Shown here piece by piece: positions 1 through 7,829 of a DNA stretch of 64,000 bases. Source of the DNA: Aurantimonas sp036549475. GTDB taxonomy: Bacteria; Pseudomonadota; Alphaproteobacteria; Rhizobiales; Rhizobiaceae. The notes beneath the pieces are model-generated. The model saw nothing but the letters and a program-made list of their open reading frames with translations. It did no database searches and was not told the origin of the DNA. The stretch spans positions 41,174 to 105,173 of the forward strand of contig NZ_JAZHLI010000009.1 in NCBI RefSeq assembly GCF_036549475.1, given 5' to 3'. The position numbers and the translations under genes are program-made. Numbering within the stretch: the first letter of the stretch is position 1; each line of letters starts with the position of its first letter.

Positions 1-879
1 GTGCCGGTGTATCTGAAGCACGAGCACCGGCAGATTACCGGCGCCTTCAAGCTGCGCGGGGCGACGAACGCCCTGCTGCAACTGACGCCCGCCCAGCGCG
101 CGAGAGGCGTGACCGCCGCCTCGACCGGCAACCACGGGCGCGCGCTCGCCCACGCGGCCGCCGCCGAGGGCGTTCGCTGCATCGTCTGCATGTCGGCGCT
201 GGTCCCGCGCAACAAGCTCGACGCCATCGCGGCGCTCGGCGCGGAGACCCGCATCGTCGGCCGCTCCCAGGACGAGGCGCAGGTCGAGGTCGACCGGCTG
301 GTCGCCGAAGAGGGCATGGCCAATGTGCCGCCCTTCGATCATCCGGCCATCGTCGCCGGGCAAGGCACGATCGGGCTCGAGATCGTCGACGACCTGCCGG
401 ACGTCGACACCGTGCTGGTGCCGCTCTCCGGCGGCGGGCTGATCGCGGGCATCGCCGCCGCAGTCAAGGGGCGACGGCCTGGGGCCCGGGTGGTCGGCAT
501 CTCCATGCGCCGCGGTGCGGCCATGCAGGCGAGCCTTGCCGCCGGACATCCCGTGGAGGTCGAGGAACTGCCGACATTTGCCGACTCCCTCGGCGGAGGT
601 ATCGGCCTCGGCAACGACTGGACCTTCGAAGCGGTGCGCAGCCTCGTCGACGAGGTGGTGCTGCTCGACGAGGCCGAGATCGCCGCCGGTATCCGCCACG
701 CCTATTTCGAGGAGCGGGAGATCGTGGAAGGCGGTGCCGCCGTCGGGATGGCGGCACTCCTCGCGGGCAAGGTACGGCCGCAAGGGCCCACCGTCGCGCT
801 GCTGTCCGGCCGCAACATCGACATGCAGCTTCACCGCGCCATCCTCAATGGGGCCGACACTCTGGAGGAGGCTGCCTGA
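1..879 (+). CDS. eutB: Threonine dehydratase-like enzyme of (hydroxy)ectoine use, EutB (5' end cut by window)
   Basis: This is a PLP-dependent fold type II serine/threonine dehydratase-family protein. The visible part has 292 residues. The PLP-binding lysine is in TGAFKLRGA (visible residue 17), and the glycine-rich cofactor loop SGGGLIAG begins at about residue 143. Family members are usually about 320-340 residues and have roughly 35-40 residues before this lysine, so the gene almost certainly starts upstream of the window and the GTG at position 1 is not the real start. Its stop overlaps the start of eutC by one base. The neighbours eutC, doeA and doeB assign it to ectoine/5-hydroxyectoine catabolism, where EutB is thought to act on the hydroxyectoine branch. 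That role is inferred from context, since the family alone would only say threonine dehydratase. Confidence 0.85.
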   Translation: MPVYLKHEHRQITGAFKLRGATNALLQLTPAQRARGVTAASTGNHGRALAHAAAAEGVRCIVCMSALVPRNKLDAIAALGAETRIVGRSQDEAQVEVDRLVAEEGMANVPPFDHPAIVAGQGTIGLEIVDDLPDVDTVLVPLSGGGLIAGIAAAVKGRRPGARVVGISMRRGAAMQASLAAGHPVEVEELPTFADSLGGGIGLGNDWTFEAVRSLVDEVVLLDEAEIAAGIRHAYFEEREIVEGGAAVGMAALLAGKVRPQGPTVALLSGRNIDMQLHRAILNGADTLEEAA

Positions 880-1871
880 TGCCGCAGATGCGCATCCTCA
901 CCGAAGCCGAACTGCGCCGCCTGGTGCCGCTCGATCTCGAGGCGATCGCCGCCGTCGAGGGCGCCTTCGAGTCGCTGGCAACGAAGCCGGTCGCGATGCC
1001 GCCGATCCTGCGGCTCGACATTCCCGAGCATCATGGCGAAGTCGACGTGAAGACCGCCTATGTTCCCGGGCTGTCGGGCTTTGCCGTCAAGATCAGCCCG
1101 GGCTTCTTCGACAATCCCAAGCTCGGGCTGCCGAGCGTCAACGGCATGATGGTATTCCTGTCCTCCACCACCGGTCTGGTCGAGGCGCTGCTTCTCGACA
1201 ACGGCTATCTCACCGACGTGCGGACCGCCGCGGCCGGCGCAGTGGCGGCGCGTCATCTCAGCCGGCCGGATTCGACAATCGCGACGATCTTCGGCGCCGG
1301 CGTCCAGGCACGGCTGCAGTTGACGGCGCTGACCCTGGTGCGACCCATCGCCGAAGCCCGCATCTGGGCCCGCGATGCCGGCAAGGCCGATGCGGCGGCG
1401 GCCGAACTCTCTGCCGAACTCGGCATCCCGGTGACCGCGATCGGGGACGGTGAACGCGCCGTCGCCGGCGCCGACATCATCGTGACGACCACGCCGTCCG
1501 AGAGGCCGATCCTGATGTCCGGTTGGCTCGCCCCCGGCCAGCACGTCACCGCCATGGGCTCCGACGCCGAGCACAAGAACGAACTGGACCCGGCCGCCAT
1601 CGCAAGGGCCGACCTTTATGTCGGCGACAGCCTCGCCCAGACCCGGCGGCTGGGCGAACTGCACCATGCGATCGAGAGCGGTGCGGTGGCGGAGGATGCG
1701 GCCTTCGCCGAACTCGGCGCCATCGTCGCCGGCCGCGCGCCGGGCCGCCCGTCCCCCGAGGCGCTGACGATCTGCGATCTCACCGGCACCGGCGTCCAGG
1801 ATACCGCGATCGCGACCCTGGCCAACGACCGGGCGGTCGCCGCTTCCGCCGGCACGTTCTTTACCAGCTGA
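879..1871 (+). CDS. eutC: Ectoine utilization protein EutC (ornithine cyclodeaminase/mu-crystallin family)
   Basis: This 330-residue cytoplasmic protein belongs to the ornithine cyclodeaminase/mu-crystallin family. It has the family's N-terminal dimer region with KTAYVPG and KISPGF motifs and a Rossmann nucleotide-binding segment, IFGAGVQA, at about residue 137. The start ATG shares one base with the stop of eutB (TGATG), so the two are translationally coupled. In ectoine-degrading bacteria EutC sits between eutB and the ectoine hydrolase and is thought to act with EutB in converting hydroxyectoine-derived intermediates. The exact reaction is not shown by the sequence, and an alanine or ornithine dehydrogenase activity is the alternative from family membership alone. 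Confidence 0.87.
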   Translation: MPQMRILTEAELRRLVPLDLEAIAAVEGAFESLATKPVAMPPILRLDIPEHHGEVDVKTAYVPGLSGFAVKISPGFFDNPKLGLPSVNGMMVFLSSTTGLVEALLLDNGYLTDVRTAAAGAVAARHLSRPDSTIATIFGAGVQARLQLTALTLVRPIAEARIWARDAGKADAAAAELSAELGIPVTAIGDGERAVAGADIIVTTTPSERPILMSGWLAPGQHVTAMGSDAEHKNELDPAAIARADLYVGDSLAQTRRLGELHHAIESGAVAEDAAFAELGAIVAGRAPGRPSPEALTICDLTGTGVQDTAIATLANDRAVAASAGTFFTS

Positions 1872-1894
1872 TCCCTCCTGCGACAGGTGCATCC

Positions 1895-3076
1895 ATGCGT
1901 GAGCCGAGATTCAAGTTCACCCGCCCCGAATATGCCGAGCGTCTCGACAAGACCCGGGCGGCCATGGCCGAAAAGGACATCGAGCTGCTGTTCGTCTCGG
2001 ACCCGTCGAACATGGCGTGGCTGACCGGCTATGACGGCTGGTCCTTCTACGTCCATCAGGGCGTGCTGGTGCCGCCCGAGGGCGATCCCATCTGGTTCGG
2101 CCGCCTGCAGGACGCCAATGGCGCGCGCCGCACGGCCTATATCGGCAACGACAACATCGTCGGCTATGCCGATCACTACGTGCAGTCCAGCGAGCGCCAC
2201 CCGATGGATTACCTGGCCACGGTGATCAAGGACCGCGGCTGGGCGAACCTGTCGATCGGCGTCGAGATGGACAATTACTGGTTCTCGGCGGCCGCCTTCC
2301 TGTCGATGCAGACCTATCTGCCGGATGCCCGGTTCGTCGACGCGACCGGCCTCGTCAACTGGCAGCGCGCGGTGAAGAGCACGCAGGAGCTCGAATACAT
2401 GCGCATCGCCGGGCGGATCGTCGGCGCCATGCACAGGCGCATCCTGGAAAAGGCCGAGCCGGGCATCCGCAAATGCGATCTCGTCGCCGAGATCTGGGAT
2501 GTCGGAACCCGCGGCGTCGACGGCTACGGCGGCGACTATCCGGCCATCGTGCCGCTGCTGCCGTCGGGTCTCGACGCCTCGGCGCCGCATCTGACCTGGG
2601 ACAACATGCCGATGGAGAGCGGCGAAGGGACCTTCTTCGAGGTCGCCGGCTGCTACAACCGCTATCACTGCCCGCTGTCGCGGACGATCTTCCTCGGCAA
2701 GCCGCCGCAGGCCTTTCTCGACGCCGAAAAGGCGACGCTGGAGGGCATGGAGGCGGGCCTGGAAGCGGCCAAGCCGGGCAATACCTGCGAGGATCTGGCC
2801 AATGCCTTCTTCGCGGTTCTGAAGAACTACGGCATCATCAAGGACAACCGCGCCGGCTATCCGATCGGCCTGTCCTATCCGCCGGACTGGGGCGAGCGCA
2901 CCATGAGCCTGCGTCCGGGCGACCGCACGGAGCTGAAGCCCGGCATGACGTTCCATTTCATGACCGGAATCTGGCAGGAGGACATGGGCATCGAGATCAC
3001 CGAATCGATCGCCATCACCGAAACCGGCTACGAACTGCTGGCCGACGTCCCGCGCCAGCTCTTCGTGAAGGACTGA
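1895..3076 (+). CDS. doeA: Ectoine hydrolase DoeA (EutD), M24 peptidase-like fold
   Basis: The protein has 393 residues and a creatinase/aminopeptidase P (pita-bread) fold: a creatinase N-terminal domain (about residues 10-150, including FVSDPSNMAWLTGYDGW) followed by an M24-like domain. DoeA opens the ectoine ring to N-acetyl-2,4-diaminobutyrate, which is the substrate of the next enzyme. The usual five metal ligands of M24 peptidases are not all evident, as is typical of ectoine hydrolases. The reading frame stays open upstream into eutC, but the ATG at 1895 was chosen because it follows the eutC stop by 23 bases and the protein then begins at the family's N-terminus. It is separated from doeB by only three bases. 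Confidence 0.9.
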   Translation: MREPRFKFTRPEYAERLDKTRAAMAEKDIELLFVSDPSNMAWLTGYDGWSFYVHQGVLVPPEGDPIWFGRLQDANGARRTAYIGNDNIVGYADHYVQSSERHPMDYLATVIKDRGWANLSIGVEMDNYWFSAAAFLSMQTYLPDARFVDATGLVNWQRAVKSTQELEYMRIAGRIVGAMHRRILEKAEPGIRKCDLVAEIWDVGTRGVDGYGGDYPAIVPLLPSGLDASAPHLTWDNMPMESGEGTFFEVAGCYNRYHCPLSRTIFLGKPPQAFLDAEKATLEGMEAGLEAAKPGNTCEDLANAFFAVLKNYGIIKDNRAGYPIGLSYPPDWGERTMSLRPGDRTELKPGMTFHFMTGIWQEDMGIEITESIAITETGYELLADVPRQLFVKD

Positions 3077-3079
3077 GCC

Positions 3080-4087
3080 ATGCGGCAGGGCGACAATCTG
3101 GCACCCACAGCGGTGATCGCGACCGTCGACTTCCAGGCCGACGGCATCCAGCACGGCTTCCTGCGGCTGCCCTACAGCCGGGACGATTCGGCCTGGGGCT
3201 CGGTGCTGATCCCGATCACCGTCGCCAAGAACGGCAACGGGCCGACGGCGCTCCTGACCGGCGGCAATCACGGCGACGAATATGAGGGGCCGATCGCGCT
3301 GTTCGATCTGGCCCAGCGCCTGGCCCTTGAGGAGATCAGCGGCCGCATCATCATCCTGCCGGCGATGAACTACCCGGCCTTTCGCGCCGGCACGCGAACC
3401 TCGCCGATCGACAAGGGCAATCTCAACCGCCTGTTTCCCGGCTCCCCGGTCGGCACGCCGACCCAGAAGATCGCCGACTACGTCACCCGGCACCTGCTGC
3501 CGATGGCGCATGTGGTGCTCGACTTCCATTCCGGCGGCAAGACGCTGGATTTCCTGCCGTTTGCCGCGGCCCACGCGCTGGACGACACGCGCCAGGAGGA
3601 GGAATGCATCGCCGCCGTCACCGCTTTCGGCGCGCCCTGGTCGGTGAAGATGCGCGAGATAGACGCGGTGGGCATGTTCGACACTACGGTGGAGGCGCTG
3701 GGCAAGGTGTTCGTGACGACCGAACTGGGCGGCGGCGGGACCGCGACGGCGCAGAGCGCGCGCATCGCCAAGCGCGGCACGGCCAACGTCCTGCGCCATG
3801 CCGGCATCCTGTCCGGCGCGGTGGAGGAACGGCCGACCCGCTGGCTCGACATGCCATCGGACGACTGCTTCACCTTCTCGGAAATCGACGGGATGATGGA
3901 GCCGCTGATCGATCTCGGCGACGCGGTCCGCAAGGGCCAGCCGATCGGGCGGGCCTGGCCGGTCGATCGCACCGGAATGGCACCCTACGAATACACCGCC
4001 AAGATGGACGGCATCCTGGCTGCGCGGCACTTCCCCGGACTGGTCAAGGCGGGCGACTGCATCGCCGTGCTCGGCGTCACCGACTGA
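3080..4087 (+). CDS. doeB: N-acetyl-L-2,4-diaminobutyrate deacetylase DoeB (EutE)
   Basis: This 335-residue zinc-dependent deacylase belongs to the succinylglutamate desuccinylase/aspartoacylase family. The zinc-binding H-x-x-E is in GGNHGDEYEG (His64, Glu67), and the third ligand is probably His150 in LDFHSGGKT. The C-terminal part is the small beta domain of the family. DoeB releases acetate from N-alpha-acetyl-diaminobutyrate made by DoeA, giving diaminobutyrate for later conversion to aspartate. It is the last gene of the rightward eut/doe operon, and the following genes run the opposite way. Confidence 0.9.
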   Translation: MRQGDNLAPTAVIATVDFQADGIQHGFLRLPYSRDDSAWGSVLIPITVAKNGNGPTALLTGGNHGDEYEGPIALFDLAQRLALEEISGRIIILPAMNYPAFRAGTRTSPIDKGNLNRLFPGSPVGTPTQKIADYVTRHLLPMAHVVLDFHSGGKTLDFLPFAAAHALDDTRQEEECIAAVTAFGAPWSVKMREIDAVGMFDTTVEALGKVFVTTELGGGGTATAQSARIAKRGTANVLRHAGILSGAVEERPTRWLDMPSDDCFTFSEIDGMMEPLIDLGDAVRKGQPIGRAWPVDRTGMAPYEYTAKMDGILAARHFPGLVKAGDCIAVLGVTD

Positions 4088-4108
4088 CAAGGCCCGAAGC
4101 CGCCCGGA

Positions 4109-4840
4109 TCAGCCGACCCAGTCGACCCGCGTCGCGAAGACATAGCCGGCGCCGTAGACGGTGCGCACATGGGCGGGCTTCTTGGGGTCCTCGTCGAGCT
4201 TCTTGCGCAGCCGCGACACGCGCACGTCGACGCTGCGGTCGAAGGCTTCCTCGCCGCTGGCCGAGAACAGCTCCAGGAGAAAGTCGCGGCTGAGCACCCT
4301 GCCCTGCGCTTCCAGGAAGGCGCGCAGCAGCTCGGCGTCGGAGCGCGACAGCGGCTGCTCGGCGCCGCCCGGCGCACGCAGGGTGAGCGACCCGAAATCG
4401 GCGCGCCAGCCGGCGAATTCGGCCACCTGCGCCCGTCCGCCACCACCGTGGGACGACGAAACGGCCGTGCGGTTCCGCGACGTGCGGCGCAGGACGCTGC
4501 GGATACGGGCGGCGAGTTCCAGCGGCTCGACCGGCTTGGTCAGATAGTCGTCGGCGCCGCTTTCCAGTCCCTGCAACCGGTCGTCGAGCGCGCCGCGGCC
4601 GCTGACGATGACGATCGGCAGGCCGTGACGGGCCAGCTCGTCCTTCAGCAGCGCCAGCCCGTCGCCGTCCGGCAGGCCGAGATCGACGATGCACAGATCC
4701 GGCGGCGCCGCGCCGAGCTGCCGGCGGAAATCGGCGATCCGCTGGAAGCTCTCGACTGCAAAACCCTGCTCGGTCAGCTCCCGCGCGAAGACCGCGGCGA
4801 GGTCGCGGTCGTCCTCCAGGATGAAGATGCGCTCACGCAT
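4109..4840 (-). CDS. OmpR/PhoB-family response regulator
   Basis: The protein has 243 residues: a receiver domain (about 1-118) with acidic pocket Glu9-Asp10-Asp11, phospho-acceptor Asp53 in IVDLGLPDGDG and the conserved Lys102 in DYLTKP, then a linker and a winged-helix DNA-binding domain (about 140-240, ending RTVYGAGYVFA). It lies 39 bp downstream of the sensor kinase gene on the same strand, so the two probably form one operon and a cognate pair. The linker is unusually rich in Ser, Gly and Arg. The signal sensed and the target genes are unknown, and the adjacent ectoine or ABC transporter operons are only possible targets. Confidence 0.9.
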   Translation of the reverse strand: MRERIFILEDDRDLAAVFARELTEQGFAVESFQRIADFRRQLGAAPPDLCIVDLGLPDGDGLALLKDELARHGLPIVIVSGRGALDDRLQGLESGADDYLTKPVEPLELAARIRSVLRRTSRNRTAVSSSHGGGGRAQVAEFAGWRADFGSLTLRAPGGAEQPLSRSDAELLRAFLEAQGRVLSRDFLLELFSASGEEAFDRSVDVRVSRLRKKLDEDPKKPAHVRTVYGAGYVFATRVDWVG

Positions 4841-4879
4841 CCGTCGGCACCGTCGACTGTCGGGGCAATGTCGGCATCC

Positions 4880-6820
4880 TCACGATCCGGCCGTGAAGGC
4901 GACGACGATGGCGCGTCGCTCGAACGGCTTCTGCAGGACCCGCACGCGGGGTGACAGATCGGCGCCGACGCCGTCCTGGCCGAAGCCGGTCATCAGGACG
5001 ATCCGCTTGCCCGGATGGCGGCACTCGATCTCTGCGGCGAGATCGATGCCCGACATGCCGCCGGGCATGGTGATGTCGCTGAGCACGAAGTCGATGCCGT
5101 CGACCGCTTCCAGCAGCTGTAGCGCCTCGGCGCCGCTGCTCGCCTCGATCAGCCGGGCGCCGCAGCCCAGCAGATCGCGGCGCAGCACGGTGCGGACCTC
5201 CTCGTCGTCGTCGACCAGAAGGACGAAGCGGTCCCGCAGGCCGTCGGCATCGTCCGTGGCCATCTCGGCGGCCGATGCCGGGCCGCTGGCCTCCGGAGCG
5301 GCCGCGGCTGGCAGCAGCAGCGTGAAACGCGTGCCCTTATCCGGGGCGGTCTCAAGCGTGATCGTGCCCTTCGAGGCGGTGACGAAGCCCTGCACCATGG
5401 TGAGGCCGAGGCCGGACCGTTCGGTGCCGGTCTTGGTCGAGAAGAAGGGCTCGAAGACCCGGCTGCGTGTGGCCTCGTCCATGCCGCGACCGTCGTCGGC
5501 GACGACGATCACGACGTGGCCGCTTTGTGCATCGGTCCCGGCCGAGACCCGGATCCGTCCGCCCGACAGGCAGGCATCCGCGGCGTTGACCACGAGGTTG
5601 ATCAGGCTGGCTTCCAGCTGCGCCGGATCGACGAAGGCATGCGGCGCGCCTTCGACTTCCACGGAAATGCAGGTCCCGTCATGCAGCGAGGGGCGAACCA
5701 GTTCGACGATGGTTCGGATCGTCTCGTCGATATCGACGACGGCCGGTTCCAGCGGCTGGCGACGGGCCACGGCCAGCAGCCGGCGCATCAGGTCGGCGCC
5801 GCGACGCGTGGCGCGGATCGCCGGCGCCAGCATCTCGGCCTGCAGCGCGGGGTCGTCGATCCTGGCGGCGAGCGGCGTCAGATTGCCGAGGATGATGGTC
5901 AGGAGATTGTTGAAGTCGTGGGCGATGCCCGAGGAGAGCTGGCCAAGCGTCTCCATCTTCTGGGCCTGCAGGAGCGCCGTCGCGGCCTCCTTCTCCTTGG
6001 TAATGTTCACCGTCAGGACGTAGAAGCCGCGCGGCGTGCCGTCCGAGTCCCGGTCGGGCCGCAGGAACGTCCGCGTATCGAGAATACGGCCGTCCGGGAA
6101 GGTGATCTCCAGGTCGAAATCCAGTGCCTCCCCGGTCTTGGCCCGGGCGAAGAAGGGCCGCACGCGCGCCATGGTGGCAGCGCTCAGCACCGCGTCGTGG
6201 CGTCGTCCGGGGATCGCCTCGGGCGACAGGCCGTAGGCGCGGGCAAAGCGGCGATTGACGAAACGAAACACCTCGTCCCGGTCGAGATAGGCGATGCCGG
6301 CCGGCACCTCGTTGGCGATCAGCCGTAGGCGCTCCTCGCTGCGGCGCAGATCCTCGGTCTGGCGCAGCAGCCGCTGCTCCAGCCGCAATTCGCGCCGGCG
6401 CTGCTCGGTGATGTCGGTATAGACGGTGGCAAAGCCGCCCTCGGGCAGCGGCCAGCCGCTGACCCGGATGACGATGCCGTTGGGGCGCGTGCGCTCCAGC
6501 GTGTGCGGCTCGAATCGCCGTGCCGCGGCGACACGGTCGGCGACCATGGCCTCGATGTCGCCGTGGCCGTATTCGCCATGGGCCGCATTGTGGCGCACGA
6601 TGGTCTCGAAATGCGTGCCCGGCTCGGCCAGGCATTCCGGCAGCCCGACCAGTTCGACCAGCCGGCGATTGGCGAAGACCAGCCTCAGATCCGGTCCGAA
6701 CAGGGTGATGCCCTGGTCCAGCCGGTCGAGCCCGGCCATCAGCATGGCCAGCGTGCCCGCCTGCTCCGCCTCTTGCGCCGGGGCGCGCTCGCCCGTTTCG
6801 CTCTCTCCCAACGCCGCCAT
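4880..6820 (-). CDS. Hybrid sensor histidine kinase with two PAS domains and a C-terminal receiver
   Basis: The protein has 646 residues and no membrane segments, so it is probably cytoplasmic. In order it has a PAS domain of the PAS_7 type near the N-terminus (ITLFGPDLRLVFANRR), a coiled linker, a second PAS with a PAC motif (DRDEVFRFVNRRFARAYG), a HisKA domain with the phospho-acceptor histidine in GIAHDFNNLL, a HATPase domain with VVNAADA, DDGRGMD and GLGLTMVQGF motifs, and a receiver domain (LLVDDDEEVR, DFVLSDITMPGG, LQKPF). The ATG at 6820 was chosen because a GGGAAGGA ribosome-binding site precedes it, although the frame is open further upstream. It lies just upstream of the response regulator gene. 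Confidence 0.88.
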   Translation of the reverse strand: MAALGESETGERAPAQEAEQAGTLAMLMAGLDRLDQGITLFGPDLRLVFANRRLVELVGLPECLAEPGTHFETIVRHNAAHGEYGHGDIEAMVADRVAAARRFEPHTLERTRPNGIVIRVSGWPLPEGGFATVYTDITEQRRRELRLEQRLLRQTEDLRRSEERLRLIANEVPAGIAYLDRDEVFRFVNRRFARAYGLSPEAIPGRRHDAVLSAATMARVRPFFARAKTGEALDFDLEITFPDGRILDTRTFLRPDRDSDGTPRGFYVLTVNITKEKEAATALLQAQKMETLGQLSSGIAHDFNNLLTIILGNLTPLAARIDDPALQAEMLAPAIRATRRGADLMRRLLAVARRQPLEPAVVDIDETIRTIVELVRPSLHDGTCISVEVEGAPHAFVDPAQLEASLINLVVNAADACLSGGRIRVSAGTDAQSGHVVIVVADDGRGMDEATRSRVFEPFFSTKTGTERSGLGLTMVQGFVTASKGTITLETAPDKGTRFTLLLPAAAAPEASGPASAAEMATDDADGLRDRFVLLVDDDEEVRTVLRRDLLGCGARLIEASSGAEALQLLEAVDGIDFVLSDITMPGGMSGIDLAAEIECRHPGKRIVLMTGFGQDGVGADLSPRVRVLQKPFERRAIVVAFTAGS

Positions 6821-7007
6821 TCCTTCCCTGCGCCCGGCCAGCCTAGCAAGACGCAATCGCCAATGCATCTCTTGAAAAACTCTGGCAACAATTGCCTGCC
6901 AGCTTGCCATCTTGCCCTCGGGAGCGGGCATCGAAACGCGGACGCCCGGCGGAGGAGCCGGTGTTGCGCGGACAGGTTGGCGCCTGGCGTCGACGGGAGG
7001 ATGGATT

Positions 7008-7829
7008 GTGACTTCAGGCGAACGCCTTCTGGAGGTCCGCGACGTCTCGCTGCGCTTCGGCGGTGTGCGCGCCCTCAGCGACGTCAGCTTTCATGTCGAG
7101 ACAGGCGAGCTGTTCTCGATCATCGGGCCGAACGGCGCCGGCAAGACGTCGATGCTCAACTGCATCTCCGGCCGCTACCGGCCGACCGAGGGCGACGTTC
7201 TCTACAAGGGCGGCTCGCTCCTGAAGCGCTCGATCAACGACCGTGCCAGCCTCGGCATCGGCCGCACCTTCCAGAACCTCGCCCTGTTCGGCCACATGAG
7301 CGTCCTCGACAACATCCTGGTCGGCCGCCACCATCGCCTGAAGAACAACCTCTTCACCGGCATGGCCTACTGGGTCGGCGGTGCCCGCACCGAGGAACTC
7401 GCCGAGCGGCGCCGGGTCGAGGAGATCATCGACTTCCTGGAAATCCAGCATGTGCGCGGCGAGCCGGCCGGCACCCTCTCCTACGGGCTCCGCAAGCGGG
7501 TGGAACTGGCCCGGGCCATGGCGATCGAGCCGGAGCTGATCCTGCTCGACGAGCCGATGGCCGGCATGAATCTCGAGGAAAAGGAAGACATCGCCCGCTA
7601 CGTCGTCGCGCTGAACCAGGAGTTCGGCATGACAATCGTGATGATCGAGCATGACATGGGAGTCGTCATGGACCTGTCCGACCGGGTGATCGTGCTCGAT
7701 TTCGGCAAGGTGATCTCCGCCGGCACGCCCGATCAGGTGCTGGCCGACGAGCATGTGAAGCGGGCCTATCTCGGCGAGGACGACGAGACGCTGGACGCGC
7801 TGGCGGCCGAGACGGGAGTACCGGCATGA
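7008..7829 (+). CDS. ABC transporter ATP-binding protein, LivG type
   Basis: This 273-residue ATPase is of the branched-chain amino acid (HAAT) family. It has Walker A GPNGAGKTS at residues 40-48, the signature region SYGLRKRVELARAMA, Walker B LILLDEPMAGMN and the switch histidine in IEHDMG. The GTG at 7008 is chosen as the start because GGGAGG lies 9-14 bases upstream and the ATPase fold begins directly after it. The frame is open 96 bases further upstream, but that extension is not family-like. Its last four bases (ATGA) overlap the acyl-CoA ligase start. With the LivF-type ATPase at 13216 it would drive the permease pair at 9805 and 10698. Confidence 0.9.
   Translation: MTSGERLLEVRDVSLRFGGVRALSDVSFHVETGELFSIIGPNGAGKTSMLNCISGRYRPTEGDVLYKGGSLLKRSINDRASLGIGRTFQNLALFGHMSVLDNILVGRHHRLKNNLFTGMAYWVGGARTEELAERRRVEEIIDFLEIQHVRGEPAGTLSYGLRKRVELARAMAIEPELILLDEPMAGMNLEEKEDIARYVVALNQEFGMTIVMIEHDMGVVMDLSDRVIVLDFGKVISAGTPDQVLADEHVKRAYLGEDDETLDALAAETGVPA

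Noticed and set aside
1523..1894. Long upstream extension of the DoeA frame
   Set aside because: It overlaps eutC in another frame and yields Arg/Gly/Pro-rich sequence typical of shadow frames in high-GC DNA.
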